Origin: a virus
Length of the DNA stretch: 41,632 nucleotides
Strand: one strand, 5' to 3'
Virus record (IMG/VR): IMGVR_UViG_3300035698_014801
Coordinates: 1 to 41,632 of that record
The notes under the pieces are model-generated. The model searched no databases. It was given only the letters and a program-made list of their open reading frames with translations, and was not told the origin of the DNA. Numbering within the stretch: position 1 is the stretch's first letter; each line of letters starts with the position of its first letter. Positions 1 to 7,359 of this stretch are shown piece after piece. The translations under genes were made by a program, and so were the position numbers.

Positions 1-407
1 AGCTGATTAAATTGAGAAATAAGGTAAAGGTTAACCTCTCATTAATGCAGTAACCTTGAAAGACCCATATTTATTGTATTTTAATTACTATCTAATAAAC
101 CGCTTTGCACTAGTTGTAAAGAGAAACCATTTTGGCGATTTGGTAAGGTGTATTTTAATATACTTTTAGGATTATAGCCTGTAATTAATAATTTTAATAA
201 TAAACGTTAAACTTATGACGTTGTAATTAAAGAACCGTAAAGAGAACTGAAATCTACCAGCTCTATAAATATTAGAAGATAGAATATAAAATGTACAGAT
301 TGCAAAGATTTGTTTGGAATAGTTACATATTAAATCTATCAAGTGTACCAACTGCATTGTAATATGTTGGAAGTAATAATAAGGTAATAAAAAATACTCA
401 GCCTTAA

Positions 408-605
408 CTCAATTGGAAGATTTTGCCAAGAGGTTATGAAATACTTAATACACTTAGGAGTTTACAGCAAGAGATAATTAACAAAGTACAACTAAGTGGT
501 CTCCTAGTGAGTATTGAAACTGGTAAATTATCTCGTGACCATTTATAATAGATTCTATATATTTTAGAATTAAAAGAGTTAATCTGCTATTATAGATGGT
601 GCTAA
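408..605 (+). pseudogene. Broken XRE-family HTH regulator remnant
   Basis: Reading the frame from 408 gives a stretch that resembles the XRE/Cro helix-turn-helix fold: LRSLQQEI, then VQLSGLLVSIETGKLSRDHL, then ILYILELKELI. The 'S..SIETGK' block is the usual recognition-helix region followed by the conserved E-x-G. The frame is broken by two adjacent stops, TAA TAG at 546-551, exactly where the fourth helix should continue, and I see no ATG start; a TTG at 420-422 region is possible. I read this as a decayed repressor or a host-derived remnant. Resemblance is judged by eye only, so the family call is tentative. Confidence 0.4.
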
Positions 606-841
606 TTATTACACTTCATAGTCTACTTGAAATAGTAGAACGTTATGTTACCATGCTGTATGGGTTAACCGCAGTTAAGGAGTGAAAACTAAGGAAGCAA
701 GTCATCTTTTACTGAAGATAGAGTGCTTTCTATAAATTCGTCTATTACATTTTTTGATGGTATTTAGAAGACGACTTTAATTGTAGCAATTGTGTTTAGT
801 AACCACCTTTAGGCAGCAATTAATTGGATTAATCATCATTA

Positions 842-915
842 CGAAGGGTAGTATTGTGGAATGCATGCGGATAATTTCTCCTGCAGCTAAGCAGGTTCGA
901 CTCCTGCTCCTTCGA
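842..915 (+). tRNA. tRNA-like fold, probably degenerate
   Basis: A 74-base tRNA-like fold: a 7-bp acceptor stem CGAAGGG/TCCTTCG (842-848 with 908-914), D-stem GTAT/ATGC, and a textbook T-arm GCAGG-TTCGACT-CCTGC (891-907). The anticodon arm is poor: its stem needs a bulged base and the loop lacks U33, so no amino acid can be assigned. A competing hairpin CCTGC/GCAGG overlaps it. It could be a pseudo-tRNA or another structured RNA. Confidence 0.4.
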
Positions 916-1002
916 CTGTGTGCTTTGAGAGGCAAAAGTGACTCTAAGAGGATTTATAAAGTTAGGCGGCTTTATATTAAATAATCAATAACTAGATTAT
1001 AT

Positions 1003-1317
1003 ATGTTTAACGACAGACTAGACACCATTATTACTCAAGGAGTAGCATTGGAATCTACAAAATCAGCTGGTTTTAAAAAAGCTGTAGAGATTATTAATAG
1101 TAATTACGGAATTACTGTTACTGAAGAGAAAGTACGAGCTAGATATTACAATGTTTTATGTAGAACAAGATCAGGGAAATCTAAAAAACAAAAAACAAAT
1201 TTCAGTACTAAAGTTTATTTAGTAGCTAAAGATTTAGTAAAAGATATGACTATTGCTGACAGACAACAATTAGTCACTGAAATTAATGATAGCATTTTAG
1301 CTCAAGCTCGAAAGTAA
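1003..1317 (+). CDS. Small basic protein of unknown function
   Basis: A 104-residue Lys/Arg-rich protein that I do not recognise. The N-terminal half (about residues 18-55) predicts as helices with a pattern such as GFKKAVEIINSNYG followed by TEEKVRARYYNVL, which would suit a DNA-binding helical domain of the Myb/SANT or HTH kind; the middle is strongly basic (RTRSGKSKKQK) and the C-terminus is again helical. It is followed at once by an intrinsic terminator, so it forms its own transcription unit, and it is the first clear gene to the right of the gene-poor left end. A DNA-binding role is inference from composition only. Confidence 0.7.
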   Translation: MFNDRLDTIITQGVALESTKSAGFKKAVEIINSNYGITVTEEKVRARYYNVLCRTRSGKSKKQKTNFSTKVYLVAKDLVKDMTIADRQQLVTEINDSILAQARK

Positions 1318-1336
1318 TTTTCCCTGTTTTTGATCT

Positions 1337-1376
1337 AATACTAGGATTTGTTTTTAACAGGTTCTAGTATTTTTTA
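1337..1376 (+). terminator. Intrinsic terminator after the first small gene
   Basis: Perfect 8-bp stem AATACTAG/CTAGTATT (1337-1344 with 1364-1371), a 19-base loop, and a run of six T. It separates the 1003-1317 gene from the next pair. Confidence 0.7.
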
Positions 1377-1398
1377 TTACTTAATCAATTAAATTAAA

Positions 1399-1711
1399 AT
1401 GATTTATACATTAAAAAAAATCTGTTTTGAATACTTTTAGATTAGGTGAAAAGTCTTTCGAACAACCGGTAAATTTAGGACCATCATTTTTTGTTTTCCT
1501 GGATAAATGCGGATTAGATGTTGAAGGACTAACTTATAACATACTCTTTCATTTTTTAAATGAAAAAACTGACATCAAAATAACATTTGATGATGCAGTA
1601 AGCACATATTCCGTAAGGAATGTAAAAACGGGGCGACAAATGTCTGCTCCATATAAAGAATCTAATACATTACCCAATAGAATATTACAAGTAATATTAA
1701 AATTTATTTAA
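1399..1711 (+). CDS. Unknown small protein with apparent frameshift near its start
   Basis: The intact frame runs from 1427 (TTG) to the TAA at 1709-1711 and gives about 94 residues with no recognised domain. There is no good start codon: the frame is open back only to a stop at 1412. An ATG at 1399 begins MIYTLKK and runs into a run of eight A (1413-1420); losing one A would join it smoothly to the longer frame (KKSVLNTFRLG). So either the assembly has a homopolymer error, or the gene uses a shift on the A run, or TTG is the real start. The stop overlaps the ATG of the next gene by one base (TAATG), indicating translational coupling with it. Confidence 0.55.
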
Positions 1712-2511
1712 TGAATAAAAAAAGCATAAGCTTAAACACGTTATTGGCTAAAGTTGACCATTCAGGCACAGTTTTTAAAGCCATGGTTACTGATTATACC
1801 AAGTTTTTTAGCAAAAAACAAACAGCATTCGTAGGACAAAAAGAAACTTACAGTCCTAAAGAAGACACGATTGATCTTCCTGAGAAGAGAAAACACATCC
1901 CTCTAATAACAACAGTCAATGAGAAAATAGACTATTTTAAAAACAATAGTCAAGAGTATCTACAAGATTTGTTAAATGTTGAAGCAAGTAATTCTAGAAA
2001 TGTAGCTAAGATTGAGTTAATTGTTTCTGGAGTAAGTTGGGGATTGCTTAGCACTCTTGAATTGTTGAGATTGAAATCATTTTTATCTTCAACTAATTTT
2101 GGAGGTATGTTGACAGAAATTCCAACAAGAAATGAAGGAGTAAACTGGGTAAGATCCAGTAAAGAGGAATATAAAGAAAGGGACGTTTACGAAAGTCCTT
2201 TGATTGAAAGTGTAGTTAAGACTACAGAAAAAGAGGAATACATACTTGAAGATCCAAATTTGGGAAAACTGCCGAGTGCAAATTATAGTGCTCGTACATC
2301 AATGAGAACAACTGTTGTTATACTCGGAGATCACACAAGACAAATGTTTTCTGGTGAAATTACTCACTTTCAACGTGCTTCTATTTTAAAAAATAAAAGC
2401 ACAATATTAAATGCCATTGCAGTTGCTTTAAAACAAGCAAATGAAATAGAATCTCAAGAATCTGAATTGAATGTAGAAACCGTTTACGATTTCTTATTTA
2501 ATTCACTTTAA
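1711..2511 (+). CDS. Unknown 266-residue phage protein
   Basis: I do not recognise the family. The protein is mixed alpha/beta with no signal peptide or membrane segment. It starts with a one-base overlap with the preceding gene (TAATG), so the two are probably made together. A middle segment, residues about 98-130 (VAKIELIVSGVSWGLLSTLELLRLKSFL), is hydrophobic enough for a buried helix but not clearly a membrane span. The C-terminal third contains TVVILGDHTRQMF and ends with an acidic helix. It is the last gene before the gap at 2512-2916 that holds tRNA-like elements. No function is proposed. Confidence 0.75.
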   Translation: MNKKSISLNTLLAKVDHSGTVFKAMVTDYTKFFSKKQTAFVGQKETYSPKEDTIDLPEKRKHIPLITTVNEKIDYFKNNSQEYLQDLLNVEASNSRNVAKIELIVSGVSWGLLSTLELLRLKSFLSSTNFGGMLTEIPTRNEGVNWVRSSKEEYKERDVYESPLIESVVKTTEKEEYILEDPNLGKLPSANYSARTSMRTTVVILGDHTRQMFSGEITHFQRASILKNKSTILNAIAVALKQANEIESQESELNVETVYDFLFNSL

Positions 2512-2568
2512 TAATATTGACTATAGACTAAGCTTTACACATCAGCCTCATATCCTAGATATTAGCAT

Positions 2569-2576
2569 TAGATTTG
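2569..2576 (+). promoter_or_regulatory. Possible -7 box (TAGATTTG)
   Basis: Matches the Bacteroidota -7 consensus TAnnTTTG and lies upstream of the tRNA halves and suppressor tRNA. No clear TTTG -33 element at the expected distance, so support is limited to the box and its position. Confidence 0.35.
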
Positions 2577-2648
2577 TGTCAAAAGCCTTAGACTATTAGT
2601 TATAAGTGTAGCATGGTTCAGTAAACATATAACTTATTCCTTTAAGAC

Positions 2649-2714
2649 CGCAGTTCGAATCTGTGCAGCGCATCAAATAAATTACATCATGCGCTGTAGC
2701 TTAGGGGTAAAGCG
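2649..2714 (+). tRNA. tRNA halves in permuted order (3' half before 5' half)
   Basis: The segment 2649-2672 is a canonical tRNA 3' end: T-arm CGCAG-TTCGAAT-CTGTG followed by CAGCGCA. Seventeen bases later, 2690-2714 is a canonical tRNA 5' end: TGCGCTG, U8-A9, D-arm GCTT-AGGGGTA-AAGC. The two acceptor strands are perfect complements (7 of 7), yet they occur in inverted order. A normal reading fails: no strand complementary to CAGCGCA precedes the 3' half, and no T-arm follows the 5' half. The anticodon arm, which would have to be joined from both outer flanks, is weak (TTTAGG on one side, CCTTTA on the other). It may be a permuted tRNA gene or two decayed neighbours that happen to form a hairpin. 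Confidence 0.4.
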
Positions 2715-2769
2715 TTTAGGATTAACAAAGCTTCAGATTTAGAAACCCTGAAACCATTACACACAACAG

Positions 2770-2803
2770 CTCCCTCTATCTTAGGAAATATAGGTAGAGG
2801 GAG
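2770..2803 (+). other. Strong hairpin upstream of the suppressor tRNA
   Basis: An 11-bp stem CTCCCTCTATC/GGTAGAGGGAG around a 12-base loop, ending four bases before the tRNA at 2808. There is no T run after it, so it is not an ordinary terminator; it could be a processing signal or protect the precursor. Confidence 0.5.
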
Positions 2804-2807
2804 ACAA

Positions 2808-2878
2808 GGGGAAATGATGCAGCTGGTGACATCTACTTTCTAGGAGTAGTTACGGAGGTTCGAATCCTTCTTTCCCTA
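2808..2878 (+). tRNA. tRNA with anticodon CTA (amber suppressor type)
   Basis: Acceptor GGGGAAA/TTTCCCT, anticodon stem CTACT/AGTAG perfect, loop TTCTAGG with U33 and anticodon CTA, T-arm GGAGG-TTCGAAT-CCTTC. The D-stem is short (ATG/CAT). CTA reads UAG, so this should insert an amino acid at amber codons. TAG is nevertheless used as a stop by several genes in the window, so general recoding is not supported here. The charging enzyme cannot be told from the sequence. Confidence 0.7.
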
Positions 2879-2916
2879 CAAGTCAATAGTGACTTATTAA
2901 CTAATAAAAGATTTAT

Positions 2917-3474
2917 ATGCTATTTAACTTAACAAATTACGAAGTAATAGAAGGAGTAAATGATGGGTGGGACACATTTTTTGTGTGGGTTGTATCTTTA
3001 CTATTTGTTTTAGAGATATTTAATTTTATAGCTAAAAAACCTATCAAAGAAAATTACGAATGGATTGTTGCAAGAATAATTAGTGTTGCAGTATCAGTAT
3101 TTATATTATGGATTATTACTAGTTTAGCACATCAAAGTAAATTACATGATCATTTTGCTAATTTAGATTCAGGACATGTAACAGCAATTTATTTAATTAC
3201 ATGTGTAGCTAATACTGTATTTTATTTAATAATACTTGGTTGTTATATCGCTGGTTTGACAGATGCTAAATTTCAAGAATATTTTAGTGGTCACAATGTC
3301 TTAAATAATTATTATACTGCATCTTTGTATGATGATTTACTACCTAATTTATATATAAATGGTATGATAGGAGTTAATGGACTTGTTTTAACAAGATTTG
3401 GACAGTTCAAAAAAAGACAAGAAAGAAGAGTTAAATTAAATAATCAACTTAAATCAATGATTAATGAAGACTAA
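2917..3474 (+). CDS. Membrane protein, unknown function
   Basis: A 185-residue protein with three likely transmembrane segments: about residues 19-38 (TFFVWVVSLLFVLEIFNFIA), 50-68 (WIVARIISVAVSVFILWII) and 90-111 (AIYLITCVANTVFYLIILGCYI). The C-terminal 60 residues are polar and end in a basic helix, probably on the cytoplasmic side. I do not recognise a family. Its stop lies inside the start of the next gene (11-base overlap), so the two are translated together. It resembles neither a holin nor a known superinfection-exclusion protein closely enough to say so, although small multi-span proteins in the early region of phages often act on the host envelope. Confidence 0.75.
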   Translation: MLFNLTNYEVIEGVNDGWDTFFVWVVSLLFVLEIFNFIAKKPIKENYEWIVARIISVAVSVFILWIITSLAHQSKLHDHFANLDSGHVTAIYLITCVANTVFYLIILGCYIAGLTDAKFQEYFSGHNVLNNYYTASLYDDLLPNLYINGMIGVNGLVLTRFGQFKKRQERRVKLNNQLKSMINED

Positions 3475-4231
3475 GTATCCAATAGGTATTAACAGTACCT
3501 TAAACAATGAAGATGTAGGCAAAATGGCTTTAATAGGAACAGATTCTATTAAAGAAACTCCTGAAAAAGCAAAAGAAGCTTTAAAAAATCTTCAAGAATT
3601 AGGTATATCAAATACCACAACAGAATTTCTTGAGACTGCAGTTGAAAATTCAGATGAAAATGTTCGATCAACTAAAAGAGAAATAGGTGCTCAACATGCT
3701 CTGAACAAAATTAAAAACATGTTTCCTACTACTAAAATTGTTCCATTTGCTACTTTATATAAGTTAGCAGAAAAATACGATTTACATATTGCAGGAATTC
3801 AGTATTACAATCGTGCTATTCCTGAAAGTAATCTTATGGAACTTCAGCAGTTTAAAGAAGAGTTGAAAGAAAATTCTTCTCAAATGAAGCATATTCCATG
3901 TGTAGAGAACACTTCTTTTGCATTTGAAATAGATAAGAAACAACAAATTGGAGGACTAGGCATAAAAACATTGTTTTTCATGACTGCTCCTAAAAGTCAC
4001 TTCAAAAAAGAAAAGTTCTTTGCTGTTGGGAGATGTTTAGGGAAAGAACCAAATTTGCCTAAATTAGAGAAATTGTCTCTTAAAGGCATGGGAGACGTTT
4101 TAGTATCTCTTGTTCCTAAAGATCCTATTGTAACTATGCATATAGTTATAAATGAAAAGCTTTATTGCTTTGTGCCAACAGCATGGGACATAGAAGGAGA
4201 TGACAAGGAACTTCGTAACATGTTTATCTAA
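3464..4231 (+). CDS. Unknown 255-residue protein
   Basis: Soluble protein without recognised domain. The N-terminal 90 residues are charged and helical (repeated Lys/Glu), the middle contains KIVPFATLYKLAEKYDL, which looks like a packed helix, and the C-terminal half is beta-rich with LVSLVPKDPIVTMHIVINEK. It overlaps the membrane protein upstream by 11 bases and shares its last base with the next small gene (TAATG), so it sits in the middle of a tightly coupled four-gene unit that ends at the terminator at 4681. The context suggests a partner of the upstream membrane protein, but that is inference. Confidence 0.75.
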   Translation: MKTKYPIGINSTLNNEDVGKMALIGTDSIKETPEKAKEALKNLQELGISNTTTEFLETAVENSDENVRSTKREIGAQHALNKIKNMFPTTKIVPFATLYKLAEKYDLHIAGIQYYNRAIPESNLMELQQFKEELKENSSQMKHIPCVENTSFAFEIDKKQQIGGLGIKTLFFMTAPKSHFKKEKFFAVGRCLGKEPNLPKLEKLSLKGMGDVLVSLVPKDPIVTMHIVINEKLYCFVPTAWDIEGDDKELRNMFI

Positions 4232-4368
4232 TGACAGACAATAAGGAGTGGGAAGAAGAATGGAATTTAGAAGAAGAACATGAAATTCGAGCCAGTAACT
4301 TATTAAGAGAAGAAGAGCACTATCACTTTATGAAAGATCTCTTTACAGAGAAGAAAAAAGAAGGGTAG
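4231..4368 (+). CDS. Very acidic 45-residue protein
   Basis: Starts on the TAATG overlap of the previous gene and ends with TAG. The product is dominated by Glu and Asp, with blocks such as EWEEEWNLEEEHEI, and predicts as one long helix. No family recognised. The exact start/stop overlap and the lack of competing frames support a real gene. Small acidic phage proteins often mimic DNA or bind a host enzyme, but nothing here shows a target. It is one of the genes in this window that ends in amber, which matters because a CTA tRNA is encoded upstream. Confidence 0.6.
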   Translation: MTDNKEWEEEWNLEEEHEIRASNLLREEEHYHFMKDLFTEKKKEG

Positions 4369-4400
4369 TGGTATCTTTAATTAACCTTTAAATATCAAAC

Positions 4401-4658
4401 ATGGAAAAAGAAAGCGAAAGTTTTTTTACAAACACAGATATAAGACGAGCCAAAGAAGTAGCATTGCATTTAATTGCAATTACGTTACTTCCATTTATCT
4501 TTGTTTGTTTTGGATTTGTTTTGTCCATTTTACAATCTCAAGATCTTTTGGATAAATATCTAGATCAAGGTTGGAAAATGTTTTATTTTATTGGGTTTAT
4601 GATAATAACAGGATTTTACACAGGAGCTTTAATTTTTAGAAGAATTATAAGAAAGTAA
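4401..4658 (+). CDS. Small two-span membrane protein
   Basis: An 85-residue protein with two clear transmembrane segments, about residues 22-45 (LHLIAITLLPFIFVCFGFVL) and 59-78 (WKMFYFIGFMIITGFYTGAL), a short acidic N-terminus and a basic C-terminus (RRIIRK). The positive end suggests both termini face the cytoplasm. It is the last gene before an intrinsic terminator. The two-span plan would suit a holin-like or envelope-modifying role, but there is no lysin nearby and I make no functional call. Confidence 0.7.
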   Translation: MEKESESFFTNTDIRRAKEVALHLIAITLLPFIFVCFGFVLSILQSQDLLDKYLDQGWKMFYFIGFMIITGFYTGALIFRRIIRK

Positions 4659-4680
4659 AAATGTAGAAAACTAATCCACA

Positions 4681-4708
4681 AAAGGGGAGTCAAATCCCCT
4701 TTTTTTAA
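4681..4708 (+). terminator. Intrinsic terminator
   Basis: Stem AAAGGGGA/TCCCCTTT with the loop GTCAAA, followed by a run of T. Closes the 2917-4658 unit. Confidence 0.85.
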
Positions 4709-4718
4709 ATTTTAAATT

Positions 4719-4892
4719 ATGAGCATAATTTTATGGATTGCATCAGCAATGACTCTTGTTTTTGGAATAGATTGTATATTTATATCTTTAAACGAAAAAT
4801 ATGGAAGTAGTAGAAGAAAAAAATTGGTATTAAAAGCAATGCTTTTTTTAATTGCTACAGTATGTCTAATTATTCTAAACACTGCAAAGTGA
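4719..4892 (+). CDS. Small membrane protein overlapping polymerase start
   Basis: A 57-residue frame with two hydrophobic segments (LWIASAMTLVFGIDCIFISL and KAMLFLIATVCLIIL) separated by a short basic loop (KYGSSRRKK). It begins just after the terminator at 4681 and overlaps the first 31 bases of the DNA polymerase frame. The composition is that of a real membrane protein rather than a chance frame, and similar tiny two-span proteins recur in the window (4401, 23926, 32773). Function unknown. Confidence 0.55.
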   Translation: MSIILWIASAMTLVFGIDCIFISLNEKYGSSRRKKLVLKAMLFLIATVCLIILNTAK

Positions 4893-6280
4893 GCTTAGAT
4901 ACAGTTAGATTTATATCCAATCAAGGAATGGGATTCGGTGAGTCCCATTCTTTACAAATGTCTACACTAAAAGAGTGTGTTAATTGGTGCGAAGGACAAT
5001 CAGTTCTTGGTGTTGATACAGAAACTACTGGGTTAGATTACATATCTGACAAAATAGTTATGTTTCAAATTGGTAACAAAGAAAGACAATATGTTATAGA
5101 CACAAGAGGTATCAGTATTAAACCTCTTGAACACATATTAGAATCTAAAGACATAACCAAAATCTACCACAATTTTAAGTTTGATGGACCTTTTATTAGA
5201 TCTAATTTTGGCATTCAACATGAGTGTATTTATGATACAATGGTTATCGAACAAGTTTTAAATGCAGGTACTCATAAAAAGTACTCTCTTGAAGCATGTT
5301 GCTTTAACTACTTAGACATAGAGTTAGAAAAGTCTACTAGGTATCAGTTCCTTGAGATTGAAAGTAAGCCATTTACTTTAAAACAAATAGAGTATGGCGC
5401 TAATGATGTAAAGTATCTTATTGAGATAAGAGAATTACAAATGAAAAAGTATAAAGGAGAGTCTTACGAAAAGACAATTTCTTTAGAAAATGATGCTGTA
5501 CTTGCTTTTGCAGATATACAGTATAATGGTATGAAATTAGACATACCAATGTGGGAAAAGTTAGCTAAACAGTCAGAAATAGACTTACGCAACTTGAATG
5601 ATAAATTGAATGATATGGTACTTCAAGATATAATCTTGGGTCCTTTGTTTAAAAAAAGATTTTTACAAACAGATTTATTTACTCCGGAAGATGAATTACC
5701 TCAATTAGATATTGAGTGGACTAGTCCCAAGCAGGTTCTTAAAATTATGAAAAGAATCAATCCTGTAATTAAAGGAGTAGGAGCACCAGAGTTATTTTTA
5801 TATGAGAATGACCATCCTCTTATAAAAAAGTTTGGAGAGTTTCAGAAAATTAGCAAGAAAGTAAGTTCCTATGGTTATAGTTTTATTAAACTAGTTAAAA
5901 CCGATGGACGTATACATACAAGATTTAACCAAATATTGACAACAGGAAGAGTATCTTCCAGACAACCTAATATGCAGCAAATACCGGGTAATAATATATA
6001 CCGTAATTGTTTCATGCCTCATAATGAAGATGAATTTTTTGTATCTGCTGATTATAGTTCACAAGAATTGTGTGTTATAGCAGAAAAAAGTAAAGATCCA
6101 GTATGGCTCAAAGCTTTAGATGAAGGAAAAGATCTTCATTCTATATGTGCGGATTTAGTTTTTAAAAAGGTATGGGCAGATGCTGCAGAAGATGATTGTC
6201 TTTATGTTAAAGAGCAACAAAAATGCAATTGCAAAGAACATAAAAGACTTAGAACTTTTGTTAAGACTATTAATTTCGGT
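4862..6280 (+). CDS. polA: Family A DNA polymerase, 5' exon
   Basis: First 473 residues of a DNA polymerase I-type replicative enzyme. The proofreading 3'-5' exonuclease comes first: Exo I DTETTG (52-57), Exo II HNFKFD (103-108), Exo III YGANDVKYL (178-186). The polymerase domain follows with motif A SADYSSQEL near residue 396 (metal-binding Asp). The frame stops at 6281 exactly inside motif B (RTFVKTINFG), because a group I intron is inserted there; joining 6280 to 6847 restores the full O-helix motif K-x-x-x-F-G-x-x-Y-G. The mature protein would be 643 residues, with no 5'-nuclease domain, as in many phage enzymes. The start overlaps a small membrane protein; later Met residues (M23, M33) are possible. 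Confidence 0.95.
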
Positions 6281-6846
6281 TAACTTTTTGTACATTGTGG
6301 TATGAAAAAATACAAGCTACAGGCCGAAATAAAAGACCGTAAATTCGGGGAACTCTTAACAGGTAATGCTGATGACAATCCCGAGCCAAGCCGAATGAAA
6401 TCGGAAGGTGTAGAGACTAGACACGGACATTGTTTGAAGTGTGATGATATAATTTCAGGAAAAAGAAAAAAGAAATATTGTTCTATTAAATGTAGAAATG
6501 CATTTATAAGTTATAATTGGAGAGTTAAAAAAGGGCTAATAGAAAACCCTGGAGTAGGATCTGGTGGAAATCAGTTAGGAGAAAATAATCATCGATATAA
6601 AACCGGAATTGGTTTATATTCTAAAAAAGCTTTTTCTCACTATATTAATGAATGTAATAAATGTGCCTCTACAAAACATTTATTAGCTCACCATATAGAT
6701 CATAATAGAAAGAACAATAAACTTATTAATTTAGAAATACTCTGCAAAGGGTGTCACCAAGATCATCACAGTACACGTAACGACTTAGGTCAATACACAA
6801 ACAATAAGGGATAGTCCATGCCTGTATGAAAATATAGGAACCACAG
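6281..6846 (+). mobile_element. Group I intron in the polymerase gene
   Basis: The ends can be fixed from base pairing. The 5' exon end ATTTCGGT (to 6280) pairs with the internal guide GCCGAAAT at 6323-6330 with the required terminal U-G pair, forming P1. CAG at 6320-6322 pairs with the first bases CTG of the 3' exon (6847-6849), forming P10, and the intron ends in G. The core has GGGG...GACAATCCCG at about 6347-6382 as in T4 td-type introns, and P7 is GACTA (6415-6419) with TAGTC (6812-6816). The HNH gene fills the P8 loop, and its stop codon is part of P7. Total 566 bases. Confidence 0.93.
6302..6814 (+). CDS. Intron-encoded HNH homing endonuclease
   Basis: A zinc-binding HNH nuclease of 170 residues or less. 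About residues 47-76 form a CxxC...CxxxC zinc knuckle (CLKCDD...YCSIKC); the nuclease core follows with CNKC, then LLAHHIDHNRKNN, LEILCKGCHQDHH, the typical H-N-H arrangement with two CxxC pairs. Such enzymes cut intron-less alleles so that the intron is copied in. The ATG at 6302 lies within the ribozyme 5' region, so the first 40 or so codons coincide with P1-P7; the ATG at 6395 (residue 32) is a plausible alternative start. The TAG stop (6812-6814) lies in the 3' strand of P7, so gene and ribozyme share sequence at both ends. Confidence 0.9.
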   Translation: MKKYKLQAEIKDRKFGELLTGNADDNPEPSRMKSEGVETRHGHCLKCDDIISGKRKKKYCSIKCRNAFISYNWRVKKGLIENPGVGSGGNQLGENNHRYKTGIGLYSKKAFSHYINECNKCASTKHLLAHHIDHNRKNNKLINLEILCKGCHQDHHSTRNDLGQYTNNKG

Positions 6847-7359
6847 CTGGCATATGGTATGTCTGAATTTAAATTAGCTAACACTATGAATAGCTCTGTT
6901 GAAGAAGCTTTAAAGCTTATCACAGAGTATTTCCTAACGTTTCCTAAGATTAGTGGGTTACTTAATTATTTAGGAAAATACGGTCTTAAAAACGGCTATA
7001 TACAAACCTTTGGTCCTTATTTTAGAAGAAGATATTTTCAAAATTATAAAGATGCTGAAAGTGATTTCACTTTACGTGGTTCGATTGAACGCGCATCTAA
7101 AAATACGCCTATACAAGGCAGTTCTGCTGACATGACAAAGTTAGCAATGATACTCATTCGTAATGAAATACGACTCAACAAATGGCCTGTTAAAATGATT
7201 ATGACTGTACACGATCAAATTGATTGTATAGTACATAAAGATTATTCAATTAGCTGGGGCATTAGTATGCAACAATTAATGGAAGATGCTGCAAAAACCA
7301 TCTTACCAAGTGGTAGACTTAAAGCTGAAGTAACAATTTCTGATCGTTGGCAAAAATGA
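6847..7359 (+). CDS. polA: Family A DNA polymerase, 3' exon
   Basis: Last 170 residues of the polymerase. It begins with LAYGMSEFKLA, the second half of motif B, and has motif C MTVHDQID (His-Asp at about 595-596 of the spliced protein), where the second catalytic Asp sits. The sequence IERASKNTPIQGSSADMTKLAM between them is the conserved region of the palm seen in bacterial and phage Pol I enzymes. Without splicing, this exon lacks a natural start codon and the enzyme lacks its active site, so phage replication depends on intron removal. The TGA stop overlaps the ATG of the helicase gene. Confidence 0.95.
   Translation: MAYGMSEFKLANTMNSSVEEALKLITEYFLTFPKISGLLNYLGKYGLKNGYIQTFGPYFRRRYFQNYKDAESDFTLRGSIERASKNTPIQGSSADMTKLAMILIRNEIRLNKWPVKMIMTVHDQIDCIVHKDYSISWGISMQQLMEDAAKTILPSGRLKAEVTISDRWQK

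Larger units (their letters stand above)
1..1002. other. Gene-poor left region
   Basis: About 1 kb with no convincing intact gene. Stop codons are frequent in all frames; the two short open frames here (minus 172-357 and plus 790-984) have no recognisable motif or composition. What can be seen is an XRE-type helix-turn-helix remnant (408-605) and a tRNA-like fold (842-915), both described separately. The rest may be decayed sequence or hold RNA that I do not recognise. Confidence 0.5.

Noticed and set aside
172-357. 61-residue minus-strand ORF
   Set aside because: No motif, no start context, lies in a gene-poor and stop-rich region with unusual composition; likely chance.
790-984. 64-residue plus-strand ORF
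   Set aside because: It overlaps the tRNA-like fold at 842-915 and has no protein-like pattern.
2512-2804. Codon-matched leader for the suppressor tRNA
   Set aside because: A -7-like box exists, but no Met-Lys ORF with TAG-related logic and no terminator with a T run precede the tRNA.
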